Assembly (NCBI GenBank): GCA_024635585.1
Contig: JAGXIP010000259.1
Location: forward strand, 1-46,247
Source of the DNA: Saccharicrinis sp.
Lineage (GTDB): Bacteria > Bacteroidota > Bacteroidia > Bacteroidales > Marinilabiliaceae
DNA length: 46,247 bases
Reading direction: 5' to 3'
The notes under the pieces were generated by a model. The model made no database searches. It was not told the origin of the DNA and saw only the letters and a program-made list of their open reading frames with translations. Every line of letters begins with the position of its first letter. The first letter of the stretch is position 1. Made by a program: the position numbers and the translations under genes. Positions 17,001 to 26,550 of this stretch are shown here, in pieces.

Positions 17001-19100
17001 TTAACTGATGAGGCTCCAGTTGAGTTTTTGGCGGGCCAGTTTGGTAAGCTGGCGGTTCAGGATTTGGTTTTCGGGTTTTTCGAGGGTGGGGTCAGCGTCG
17101 AGGATGGCGTTGGCCACGTTGCGGGCATGTTGCAATAGTTGCGTATCGCGGGTGAGGTTGGCTATCTTCAGGTCAAAGGGCAAACCACTCTGTTGGGTGC
17201 CTTCCAGGTCCCCAGGACCGCGCAGCTTCATGTCGGCCTCGGCTATTTCAAAGCCGTCGTTGGTATCCACCATGATGCTCATGCGCTTTTTGCTGTCTTC
17301 GCCCAGCTTGTGACCTGTCATCAGAATGCAGTAACTCTGCTCGGCTCCCCGGCCCACCCGTCCGCGCAACTGATGCAGCTGTGAGAGGCCAAAGCGCTCG
17401 GCACTCTCGATAACCATTACGGAGGCGTTGGGCACGTTAACACCAACTTCAATCACCGTGGTGGCTACCAAAATATTTGCTCTACCGCTGGCAAACTCTA
17501 GCATGGCGGCATCTTTTTCGGCAGGTTTCATTTTGCCATGAACCATGGAGGTTGTGTATTCAGGAAAAGCAGATTGCATATATTGCAATCCTTCGGCCAG
17601 GTTTTTATAATCCATCTTTTCCGATTCCTCTATCAATGGATACACCACATAAATCTGTCGTCCTTTTTCAATCTCGACTCTGATAAACTGATTGAGGTTA
17701 TTGCGGCGATTATGAAAATAATGTCTGGTTTGGATGGGTTTACGCCCCGGAGGAAGCTCATCGATAACCGACACATCGAGGTCGCCATAAACCGTCATGG
17801 CCAAGGTGCGGGGAATAGGTGTAGCTGTCATCACCAACACATGCGGTGGTATGGTATTTTTTTTCCAAAGCCGGGCGCGTTGGGCTACTCCAAAACGGTG
17901 CTGCTCATCTATGATGACTAAACCCAGGTTTTTGAATTTCACCACATCTTCCAGGAGAGCATGTGTGCCGATGAGTATTTGCAATTCACCCGATTGTAGT
18001 TCGGCATGAATTATTTCCCGCTCTTTTTTTTTGCTCGAACCGGTCAGTAGCTTCACATTTAAATCCATCCCTTGTAACAACTCAATGATGGAATCAAAAT
18101 GCTGCGAGGCGAGTATTTCGGTAGGTGCCATCAAACAAGCCTGAAAGCTATTGTCTAAGGCAATGAGCATCACCATTAATGCCACCATGGTTTTGCCACT
18201 GCCCACGTCGCCCTGTAGCAGACGGTTCATCTGCCGTCCTGAACCCACATCGTGCCTTATTTCGCGGATAACACGTTTTTGTGCCCCGGTAAGCTCAAAA
18301 GGCAGGTTATGATGAAAAAAATGGTTGAAGTAATCGCCAACAGTGGCGAAAATATGCCCTTTGATATTTTGGTTTCGCTGGGTTTTTAGTTTGAGTATGC
18401 TGAGCTGAATGTAAAAGAGTTCCTCAAACTTTAAGCGAAACTGAGCCTGTTGCAATACTTGCGAATCGGCCGGAAAATGAACCGTGCGCAATGCCTTGTC
18501 CAGTATCATCAATTTGTACTGCTGAACGATATAGGATGGCAGGCTTTCGGATATGGCGCCCTGAAACGAAAGGAAGATGTTTTGCTGCATCTTTTGTATG
18601 ACCTTAGAGTTCAGGTAGCTATTTTTCATCTTCTCAGTGGTATTGTAAAAAGCTTGCAAGCCAGATGTGATCTTTGGCTTGCTGCTGTCCACCTTTTCCA
18701 TTTCGGGATGAACGATGTTATAGCTTTGGTTGAATTTGCTGGGTTTGCCAAAGATGATGTATTCTGCTTTGGGGTCGAGCCCAGTTTTTATTTGTTTAAT
18801 AAATTTAAACCACACCAGCTCTATCACACCTGTATCGTCGGCAAATTTGGCTACCAAACGTTGCGATCGTCCTTGTCCGACGGTGTTGAGCGCAACCACT
18901 TTGCCCTGCAATTGAATGTGCGACGAGGTGCTGCTTATCTCCCGTATCTTAAAAGTTCGGCTTCTAGCCACATATTTCTAAGGAAAATGGTACAGCAAAT
19001 CCTCGTACGACTGAATTTTGAGTTCATTCTTAAGCAGCTCGGCTCTTTTGGAACCAACACTGGGTAAATAAGTTATATCTTTTGTGGACAGTTCCGACAT
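17001..19100 (-). pseudogene. recG: ATP-dependent DNA helicase RecG interrupted by an in-frame TAG at codon 41 (18978..18980)
   Basis: The 656-aa ORF (RLLQGDVGSGKTMVAL, DEQHRFGVAQR, MTATPIPRT) continues upstream in the same frame as MSELSTKDITYLPSVGSKRAELLKNELKIQSYEDLLYHFP*KYVARSRTFKIREI, which is a RecG-like N-terminus. Confidence 0.85.
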
Positions 19101-19202
19101 AAGGCCATCAATACAAATTGGAGTGTAGGCAATATACTGATGTCTTTTGTAAAAGACATAATTCTACAAGTAATATTTTCAAAGCTCAAAAAAAGGTCAA
19201 CT

Positions 19203-19408
19203 TACACCGTAGGTGTTACCCTATAGTAACCCCCAGTACTACTGGGGGTTAAAAAGCGTGTCTGATAATCAACTCTGTAGGAGTTGACCAAACTCAAAAA
19301 GTCAATTCCTACAGAGTTGTAGTGTCTTTTATCCCTCCCTCCCCCAGTGAAACTGGGAGTTAGGCATAGAATACTCCTACGGAGTAATGTTGTGTGATAT
19401 AACACAAC
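19203..19408. repeat. Cluster of seven short perfect or near-perfect hairpins (REP-like)
   Basis: ACACC-gta-GGTGT, AACCCCCAGT-act-ACTGGGGGTT, CAACTC-tgtag-GAGTTG, CAATTCctacaGAGTTG, CCCAGT-gaa-ACTGGG, ACTCC-tac-GGAGT, GTTGTGT...ACACAAC. Confidence 0.8.
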
Positions 19409-19468
19409 AGTGTAGAAACGCTTGTCGGCGTTACAAGTTTAAAATGGAATTCACGTCGGATATTTGTA

Positions 19469-20665
19469 TCACAAACCAACCATGATAGCTCCACTCGCTC
19501 TGTTTGCTTTTTCTCTGGCTTCCTCAACAGATGCGCCTCTGGCGAGACATACCCCCATCCTTCGTTCGCCTTGTACCTCGGGTTTTCCGAACAACCGCAG
19601 CTGGGTATCGGGTTCGGCTAGGGCTCTTTCTAAGCCGGAGAAGCTCACTTGCTTTGAATTACCTTTTGCCATAATCACGCTACTGGCAGCGGGAGCATGT
19701 TGAACGATGTTGGGGATGGGCAAACCCAATATGGCGCGCACATGCAAAGCAAACTCGCTCAAATCCTGCGAAATCATAGTCACCATACCTGTGTCGTGCG
19801 GACGGGGCGACAGCTCGCTGAAATAAACCTCATCGCCTTTTACAAAAAATTCCACACCAAAAAGGCCTCTTCCCCCTAAAGCTTTTACCACTTTTTCTGC
19901 AATGTCTTGTGCATCGGCCAATGCCTTTGGGCTCATGGCTTGTGGTTGCCACGATTCCTTGTAATCGCCATTCTCTTGTCGGTGGCCTATGGGTGCACAA
20001 AAGGAAACGCCGTTAATATGGCTAACAGTGAGCAGGGTTATTTCGTAATCAAAATCCACAAAACCTTCAATGATAACGCGGTCGCTGGTTGCACGCGCAC
20101 CTTTTAAGGCATAGTCCCAAGCTTGGTCGATATCTGCTTTGCTTTTTACTACGCTTTGGCCTTTGCCTGATGAGCTCATAATGGGTTTCACCACACAAGG
20201 GAAACCTATTTCTGCAATCCCTGCGTCAAATTCCTCTTTTGTTCCGGCAAATTGGTAGGGCGAGGTAAGTACCCCTAGTTCTTCTGCTGCTAAGGTTCTT
20301 ATTCCCTCGCGGTTCATGGTTAGTTGAGTTGCCTTGGCTGTAGGTATCACGTTAAATCCTTCTTTTTCCAATTCCAACAAGGTAGTTGTTGCAATGGCCT
20401 CCACTTCGGGTATAATGTAATGAGGTTTCTCATCGCGGATAATCTCTGCCAAAGCCTTTCCATCTAACATAGATACCTGATAGCTGCGATGTGCTACCTG
20501 CATGGCCGGAGCATTTTTATACTGGTCGATGGCAATTACTTCAACGCCATAACGCTGAAATTCAATAGCCACTTCTTTGCCCAGTTCGCCCGAGCCTAAT
20601 AATACTATTTTGGTTGCGTTAGCCGATAGGGGAGTGCCTATGCTTATATTGGATGATTGGTTCAT
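19469..20665 (-). CDS. purT: Formate-dependent phosphoribosylglycinamide formyltransferase
   Basis: ATP-grasp protein; [49 protein letters not shown]...[27 protein letters not shown]. Confidence 0.95.
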   Translation of the reverse strand: MNQSSNISIGTPLSANATKIVLLGSGELGKEVAIEFQRYGVEVIAIDQYKNAPAMQVAHRSYQVSMLDGKALAEIIRDEKPHYIIPEVEAIATTTLLELEKEGFNVIPTAKATQLTMNREGIRTLAAEELGVLTSPYQFAGTKEEFDAGIAEIGFPCVVKPIMSSSGKGQSVVKSKADIDQAWDYALKGARATSDRVIIEGFVDFDYEITLLTVSHINGVSFCAPIGHRQENGDYKESWQPQAMSPKALADAQDIAEKVVKALGGRGLFGVEFFVKGDEVYFSELSPRPHDTGMVTMISQDLSEFALHVRAILGLPIPNIVQHAPAASSVIMAKGNSKQVSFSGLERALAEPDTQLRLFGKPEVQGERRMGVCLARGASVEEAREKANRASGAIMVGL

Positions 20666-20698
20666 GAATGATGTTTTTTGGAGGTGCAAAAATAGGAT

Positions 20699-20742
20699 TA
20701 AAAAAAACAAAAAGCGCAAAGTCTTGTGATAAGTCTTTGCGC
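20699..20742 (-). terminator. Rho-independent terminator downstream of dps
   Basis: Minus strand AGCGCAAAG-N13-CTTTGCGCTTTTTGTTTTTTTT. Confidence 0.75.
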
Positions 20743-20781
20743 TAGTATGTTTTTGTTTTAAGCGCTTCTACGCTGTAACCC

Positions 20782-21249
20782 TTATTTTAAATACGAGTTG
20801 AGCATCCAAAGTGTTTTTTCGGTTTGGGCAATATAGTCACTCATTAAGGATACGGTTCCTTCGTCTTGTGCATCACCTGCTAAAGCCAATATCTCGCGCT
20901 CTAAAGTTATTAGGGTAGCAAAATTTTCCACCACTGCTTTAACCGCTTTGCTTCCGTCGCTTACTCCTTTTGCTTCTTTTATAGTTGCGGTTTTTAAATA
21001 ATCGCTAAAAGTATGCAATGGTTCAGCTTCAAGGGTTAAAATTCGTTCAGCAATTTCATCCACTTTTATCACTGCGTCATCATAAAATTCCTCAAATTTA
21101 ACGTGCAGTTCAAAAAAATCGCGTCCTTTAATGTTCCAGTGGAAACCTCTTAGGTTTTGATAAAAAAGTTGGTAATCGGCCAATAACTCGTTTAGTTTTG
21201 TGGCCAATACTTGTGTTTTCGCTTTGTCTAATCCAATTAAATTCTTCAT
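20782..21249 (-). CDS. dps: Dps family ferritin-like DNA-protection protein
   Basis: 155 aa; ADYQLFYQNLRGFHWNIKGRDFFELHVKFEEFYDDAVIKVDEIAERIL contains Dps ferroxidase residues. Confidence 0.95.
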   Translation of the reverse strand: MKNLIGLDKAKTQVLATKLNELLADYQLFYQNLRGFHWNIKGRDFFELHVKFEEFYDDAVIKVDEIAERILTLEAEPLHTFSDYLKTATIKEAKGVSDGSKAVKAVVENFATLITLEREILALAGDAQDEGTVSLMSDYIAQTEKTLWMLNSYLK

Positions 21250-21418
21250 CTTATTATAAATTTTTAGTTATTATTTTATGCTTGTATTATTTTGTATTAC
21301 AAAGATGCTTACTTTTGACTTATCAATCAAATCGAATGTTTTTATATTGGCATAGATTTTATATATAACATCTGATTGTCATTGGTTTAAGTACGTATGA
21401 TGTCGAAAATTAATTAGG

Positions 21419-22366
21419 ATGATTACTATAACACAGTTAGAATATGTGGTGGCCGTAGACACGTATCGGCATTTTGTTACGGCCAGCGAAAAGTGTTTTG
21501 TGTCGCAGCCTACGTTGAGTATGCAGTTAAAAAAGCTGGAAGATGAGCTTGGGGTGATGATATTCGACCGCAGCAAGCAACCTGTTGTTCCAACGCAAGT
21601 GGGCAAAGCTATTGTGGAGCAGGCGCGTAAGACCTTGGCCGAAAATAAGCGCATCTATAATTTGGTGCAGGAGTTTACAAACCGAATGGATGGAGAGTTG
21701 AGCATTGGCATTATTCCATCGCTGGCACCTTATCTGCTTCCTCTTTTTGTGGGGTCGTTTTCGCGCGAGTACCCAAGGGTTAAAATAAAAATAGTGGAGT
21801 TACTGTCGGAAGATATCATTGATCAGCTGAATAAGGATAGATTAGATGTAGGCCTCTTGGTAACACCGTTAAACGAAAACAGCATCCGGGAGAAAATTAT
21901 ATTTTACGAGCGTATGTTTCTATATGTCAATAACCAGCATCGCTTGGCCGCTTTACCAAAAGTAGATTCCGAAGATATGGCAGGTGAGGGCTTGTGGTTG
22001 TTAAGTCGGGGACATTGTTTTAGAAGTCAGGTAGTTAATCTTTGCTCGTTTCATGATAAGATGAGAGATGAGATTTCTATTGATTACGAAAGTGGTTCCT
22101 TAGAAACGATAAAAAAGCTGGTGGAAATAGAAGGCGGATATACCTTGCTGCCGGAGCTTTCCATTGATGATAACGTACTCAATAATAAGCATGCCCAGAT
22201 TAAGAATATAGGAGATAGCGATCCGTTACGTGAGGTGAGTATGGTATATTCGCGTAATTTTGCCAAGCAACATCTGCTACAGGTTCTGTTCGACTGCATA
22301 CAAAAATCGGTACCCGGGCACTTGCTTAATAAAAACGATGGGCATATTGTGGAATGGCGCAAGTAA
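21419..22366 (+). CDS. oxyR: LysR-family hydrogen-peroxide sensor OxyR
   Basis: MITITQLEYVVAVDTYRHFVTASEKCFVSQPTLSMQLKKLE; redox Cys pair GHCFRSQVVNLC; divergent from dps. Confidence 0.93.
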   Translation: MITITQLEYVVAVDTYRHFVTASEKCFVSQPTLSMQLKKLEDELGVMIFDRSKQPVVPTQVGKAIVEQARKTLAENKRIYNLVQEFTNRMDGELSIGIIPSLAPYLLPLFVGSFSREYPRVKIKIVELLSEDIIDQLNKDRLDVGLLVTPLNENSIREKIIFYERMFLYVNNQHRLAALPKVDSEDMAGEGLWLLSRGHCFRSQVVNLCSFHDKMRDEISIDYESGSLETIKKLVEIEGGYTLLPELSIDDNVLNNKHAQIKNIGDSDPLREVSMVYSRNFAKQHLLQVLFDCIQKSVPGHLLNKNDGHIVEWRK

Positions 22367-22418
22367 ACTTTTGTGGCTCTGTACAATTCCTATATCTTAG
22401 CAAACAAAAAACTTCAGG

Positions 22419-23201
22419 GTGAATTGGTATCTTATAAAAGCATACATAAAATATAGAATAAAGGCAAAATACAGACCATTGAACTCGCCTTTTGTTTCTG
22501 ATTTATTTGATAAGGTTTTTTGGGAAACTTATCCGTATTATGGCTTTGCTACTATTGATAATTTGCGCAATAATTTGCTCAAATCTAAACTTAAAATTAA
22601 GGTTACAGACTTGGGTGCAGGTTCAAAAAAATTTAAAAGTAACCAGCGTTCTGTGCGGCATCTGGTTAAATACAATGCCAGCCCAAAAAAGCAGGGTGAG
22701 TTATTATTTCGTTTGGTATCTTATTTAAAACCTCAAAATATAATTGAGTTGGGCACTTCGCTGGGTTTGGGAACTTTGTATCTGGCCATGCCAAATCCTA
22801 AAGCCCAGGTTTTCACCATTGAGGGATGTCCCGAAATTGCCAAAGTAGCTGAGCAAAACTTTAAATCTGTCCAAGCTAAAAATATTACACAGCAAATTGG
22901 AAGTTTTAAAGTTGAATTACCAAAGCTCATCAATAAGCTTAATAAAGCTGATTTGGTGTATTTTGATGGCCATCACGATTACCAGGCTACCATGGCGTAT
23001 TTTGAGTTGTGCCTTCCAAAAGCTTCAAAATCCGCAGTTTTTATCTTCGACGATATTCATTGGTCCAAAGGAATGACCAAAGCATGGAACCAAATAACAG
23101 CAAATTCAGCCGTATCCGTTTCCTTCGATTTTTTTGATTTTGGAATAGCCATCTTAAATAGTGATACAGAAAAGCTTTATGGAGTTGTAAAATGGATGTG
23201 A
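22419..23201 (+). CDS. Class I SAM-dependent methyltransferase
   Basis: 260 aa; NIIELGTSLGLGTLYLAMPNPKAQVFTIEG SAM-binding motif; GTG start in the ORF track. Confidence 0.85.
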   Translation: MNWYLIKAYIKYRIKAKYRPLNSPFVSDLFDKVFWETYPYYGFATIDNLRNNLLKSKLKIKVTDLGAGSKKFKSNQRSVRHLVKYNASPKKQGELLFRLVSYLKPQNIIELGTSLGLGTLYLAMPNPKAQVFTIEGCPEIAKVAEQNFKSVQAKNITQQIGSFKVELPKLINKLNKADLVYFDGHHDYQATMAYFELCLPKASKSAVFIFDDIHWSKGMTKAWNQITANSAVSVSFDFFDFGIAILNSDTEKLYGVVKWM

Positions 23202-23264
23202 GTGGTTATCAGTTGGAGCCAAGCGACATCCCGTCATTCTGATCTAATTTATTTTTGACGGGAA

Positions 23265-23354
23265 ATCAGTAAACAGTAACCGATTTACTGAACACTGAAC
23301 ACCGAAGCACCAAACACCTATATACTGATTACCGTTTCACGGAACATACTGATT
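23265..23354. repeat. Degenerate 7-8 bp period tandem array (ACTGAAC-like)
   Basis: ...ACAGTAA CCGATTT ACTGAAC ACTGAAC ACCGAAGC ACCAAAC ACCTATAT ACTGATT ACCGTTTC ACGGAAC ATACTGATT. Confidence 0.6.
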
Positions 23355-23438
23355 CTCTTTCCTAAAAATAATCCAATACGGTCTTTATCCCTACACTAAA
23401 AAAATTATCTTTGTTACACCTAAATAAAATGAGTTGTC

Positions 23439-24155
23439 ATGAGCGAAAATATCATTGAAATAAGCGGAATTACCAAGCATTATCAGGTAGGTGTGCAGGC
23501 CGTTAAAGCTTTACAAGGAGTAGATTTAACCATAAAAAAAGGCGAATATGTAGCCATTATGGGACCATCAGGATCAGGAAAATCAACACTCATGAACGTA
23601 ATAGGAGCACTTGATACACCAACAGGAGGTACCTACGTTTTAAATGGTACAGATGTGAGCCGCATGAGCGACGATCAGTTGGCTGAAGTACGAAACAAAG
23701 AGATTGGTTTTGTTTTTCAAACCTTTAATTTGTTGCCACGATACACTGCCTTGGAAAATGTGATGCTTCCACTTATTTATGCTGGGATGTCTAAGCCCGT
23801 GCGATTAAAAAGAGGCAATGAGGTGATTAGTAAAGTAGGATTAGAGGATCGCGCTACACACAAGCCCAATGAGCTTTCCGGTGGACAGCGTCAAAGGGTA
23901 GCGGTGGCCAGAGCTTTGGTCAATGATCCATCCATTATACTGGCTGATGAACCAACAGGAAACCTCGATTCAAAAACATCCGTAGATATTATGCGACTCT
24001 TCGGCGATATACATGCTATGGGTAATACCATTATTTTGGTAACGCACGAAGAAGATATTGCCCAATATGCTCACCGTATTATCCGCTTGCGCGATGGTTT
24101 GATAGAATCGGATACCGTAAATGAAACGGTAACATTAAGCCAACAACAAGTGTAA
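23439..24155 (+). CDS. ABC transporter ATP-binding protein (MacB/LolD type)
   Basis: Walker [10 protein letters not shown], signature [15 protein letters not shown], Walker [12 protein letters not shown]. Confidence 0.95.
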   Translation: MSENIIEISGITKHYQVGVQAVKALQGVDLTIKKGEYVAIMGPSGSGKSTLMNVIGALDTPTGGTYVLNGTDVSRMSDDQLAEVRNKEIGFVFQTFNLLPRYTALENVMLPLIYAGMSKPVRLKRGNEVISKVGLEDRATHKPNELSGGQRQRVAVARALVNDPSIILADEPTGNLDSKTSVDIMRLFGDIHAMGNTIILVTHEEDIAQYAHRIIRLRDGLIESDTVNETVTLSQQQV

Positions 24156-24312
24156 AATGGTTTGTAGCCCGTTAATTCAGGAGTTTAGGAAGATTCATTA
24201 AAGTCAGCATTAACTAAGAACATAATCGATGACTGTGCGTTTCAACTAAAATTTTATGTTGTCAGAGGTAAAGATTTGATGCAATGTTTTTCTTAAGGCC
24301 TTGCAAAACCTG

Positions 24313-24347
24313 TCTTGATACTTGAGCCTCGATATTTAACACTTAAA
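24313..24347. repeat. Degenerate heptad array (ACTTGAT-like), five units
   Basis: TCTTGAT ACTTGAG CCTCGAT ATTTAAC ACTTAAA directly before the ATG at 24351. Confidence 0.5.
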
Positions 24348-24350
24348 AAT

Positions 24351-24911
24351 ATGAATAAAAGTTTAGTTTATACTAAAACAGGAGATAAGGGTAAAACCAG
24401 TTTGATTGGCGGAACCCGCGTTCCTAAAAACCACTATCGCTTAGAGGCTTATGGAACGGTAGATGAGCTGAATACATTTATAGGGATGATTCGTTCGTAC
24501 AAGTTGGACGAGAAAAGTGAAAAACAAATTATTAGTATTCAGGACAAGCTTTTTGTGGTGGGTGCGTATTTGGCTACCGATTCTAATGCAACTGATTTAA
24601 GGGACAAATTAAATTACGACGAAAGTATTATTGAGGGTCTCGAGCAGGAGATGGATCGTATGGACAGCGAACTGCCCCCGATAAAAAATTTCGTGTTGCC
24701 TGGAGGTCACCCGGGTGTAAGTTATTGCCATATTTCGCGCACTATCTGCCGCCGGGCCGAACGCCGTGTTTTGGCTATGGCCGAGCATACCGAAGTGAAC
24801 CCATGGGTGGTAAGATACCTTAATAGATTGTCCGATTATTTGTTTGTTTTATCACGCTATTTGGCAAAGCATTTCAATGTAAATGAAATTCCTTGGATTC
24901 CTGACTTGTAA
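24351..24911 (+). CDS. Cob(I)yrinic acid a,c-diamide adenosyltransferase, PduO type
   Basis: MNKSLVYTKTGDKGKTSLIGGTRVPKNHYRLEAYGTVDELNTFIG...RTICRRAERRVLA. Confidence 0.95.
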   Translation: MNKSLVYTKTGDKGKTSLIGGTRVPKNHYRLEAYGTVDELNTFIGMIRSYKLDEKSEKQIISIQDKLFVVGAYLATDSNATDLRDKLNYDESIIEGLEQEMDRMDSELPPIKNFVLPGGHPGVSYCHISRTICRRAERRVLAMAEHTEVNPWVVRYLNRLSDYLFVLSRYLAKHFNVNEIPWIPDL

Positions 24912-24985
24912 GTAATAACTTTTTCTTTATATTCGCACAAAATTAAAAGAATCTATTTAACAATTTATATATAAAAATTCAGGGT

Positions 24986-25207
24986 ATGTATTGGACATTA
25001 GAATTGGCATCAAAATTAGAAGATGCGCCCTGGCCGGCATCCAAGGACGAATTAATCGATTTTGCGATTCGCTCGGGGGCACCGTTAGAGGTCATAGAAA
25101 ATCTTCAGGAAATTGAAGACGAAGGAGATGTTTATGAAAGCATTGAAGATATATGGCCTGATTATCCGAGTAAAGATGATTTTTTCTTTAACGAGGATGA
25201 ATATTAG
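24986..25207 (+). CDS. DUF2795 family protein
   Basis: 73 aa acidic protein; MYWTLELASKLEDAPWPASKDELIDFAIRSGAPLEVIENLQEIEDEG. Confidence 0.85.
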   Translation: MYWTLELASKLEDAPWPASKDELIDFAIRSGAPLEVIENLQEIEDEGDVYESIEDIWPDYPSKDDFFFNEDEY

Positions 25208-25223
25208 CCAGGGTATTAAAAAT

Positions 25224-25262
25224 AAAAAAACGTCATAGATATTTTATCTGTGACGTTTTTTT
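25224..25262. terminator. Bidirectional rho-independent terminator
   Basis: AAAAAAACGTCA-N15-TGACGTTTTTTT, perfect 12-bp stem between convergent genes. Confidence 0.9.
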
Positions 25263-25266
25263 ATGA

Positions 25267-26181
25267 CTAAAATATCGACGATTCTGTTCGTGTAGTAAAT
25301 TGCTCCAAAAACTTCATGCCTCTATATGAATTACCTTTCGCGTTAAGTTTTGGACTCCAAACGGCAATGCTGTACTTGTCGGGGAAAATAGTGATGATAC
25401 CCCCGCCTACGCCACTTTTACCGGGCAACCCAACGGTAAATGAAAATTCGCCCGATTCATCATAAAAACCACAGGTTTGCATTAAAGCATTCATTCGTTT
25501 TGCCTGGCTCATGTTTAATATTCGTTCGCCAATTGTGTTCCTAAAATTGTCGTCGGCAAAAAACAGAAAACTCTGCGCAAGCTCTTGGCAGGTCATTTGG
25601 AGTGAGCACATGGTAAAATAAAAATCGAGCACTCTATCGGGCTTGTTGTAAATGTTGTTGTACGATTTTATAAAGTTACAGATGGCTATGTTTCGGTAAC
25701 CCACCGCTTTTTCCGATTCGGCAATGGATTTATTGTAGTTTATTGCAGTGTCCCCATTGATGTCACGAATAAATTGAAGAAATTCCTTTTCGGGTTCTTT
25801 AAATGCGCTCACCAACATATCGGCAACCACTAACGCCCCGCCATTGATAAATGGATTACGGGGAATGCCGTTGTCCAATTCTAATTGTATTAAAGAATTA
25901 AAGGATGAGCCAGATGGCTCAACGCCCACGCGCTCCCACACTTTTGCTCCCAACAATTTATAAGCAACACAAAGGGATAGCACTTTGGCGATACTCTGAA
26001 TAGAAAATTTAGTAAATCGGTCGCCTGTTCCAAATTCTTGTCTATTGCAAGTAATCATGTGAATGCCAAACTTTTCCGAATCAACCCTGTCAAGCTCTGG
26101 AATATACGAAGCTGCCTGTCCGGAATTATTGCCTGATTTAATTTGCTGGTAAATATCGTTGATGATTTGCTGATAGGACAT
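25267..26181 (-). CDS. glsA: Glutaminase A
   Basis: Serine-dependent glutaminase; SIQSIAKVLSL, NPFINGGALV, GLPGKSGVGGGI. Confidence 0.95.
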   Translation of the reverse strand: MSYQQIINDIYQQIKSGNNSGQAASYIPELDRVDSEKFGIHMITCNRQEFGTGDRFTKFSIQSIAKVLSLCVAYKLLGAKVWERVGVEPSGSSFNSLIQLELDNGIPRNPFINGGALVVADMLVSAFKEPEKEFLQFIRDINGDTAINYNKSIAESEKAVGYRNIAICNFIKSYNNIYNKPDRVLDFYFTMCSLQMTCQELAQSFLFFADDNFRNTIGERILNMSQAKRMNALMQTCGFYDESGEFSFTVGLPGKSGVGGGIITIFPDKYSIAVWSPKLNAKGNSYRGMKFLEQFTTRTESSIF

Positions 26182-26550
26182 AGCATATTTTTGTTTACTA
26201 AATAAGTGAATATCACAAACAAAAAAGATGATTTTTGAGGGGGAAATAAGCAATTGTACAACGAGAAGATAACTGATTATCGCTATCTTATTTGGAGTAA
26301 TATTTTTATGTGTTTGTTAAATTCATCCACTTTTTTAATCAAAGTTTGTTCAATCGAAAGTGTTAATTTAGGATTCATTTTTTCTTCTTTTCTAAAAAGA
26401 TGTGATTTCTAAAACCAAGATAGTATTATTATACAAGACGTGCAATTATTTGACTTTTCGCACGCGTTAAATGATGATTGGTTTTTATCGTCTCTCTCAT
26501 TTATTCACAAAGCATAATTGTCTATCTTCACAGACTGAAATTTCGCGCAT

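Noticed and set aside
18978-18980. TAG reassignment to a sense codon to explain the recG interruption
   Set aside because: At least one other gene (MFS, 41359-41361) uses TAG as its normal stop, so reassignment is not supported.
18450-19067. 205-aa plus ORF opposite recG
   Set aside because: Antisense to conserved RecG sequence, no known motifs.
19202-19405. 67-aa ORF
   Set aside because: Consists of the REP-like hairpin cluster; peptide pattern (TPSFTGGG.., TPSSTGG..) comes from the repeats.
23439-24155. Orphan ABC ATPase as a novel system
   Set aside because: MacB/LolD-type ATPases without an adjacent permease are common; nothing else unusual nearby.
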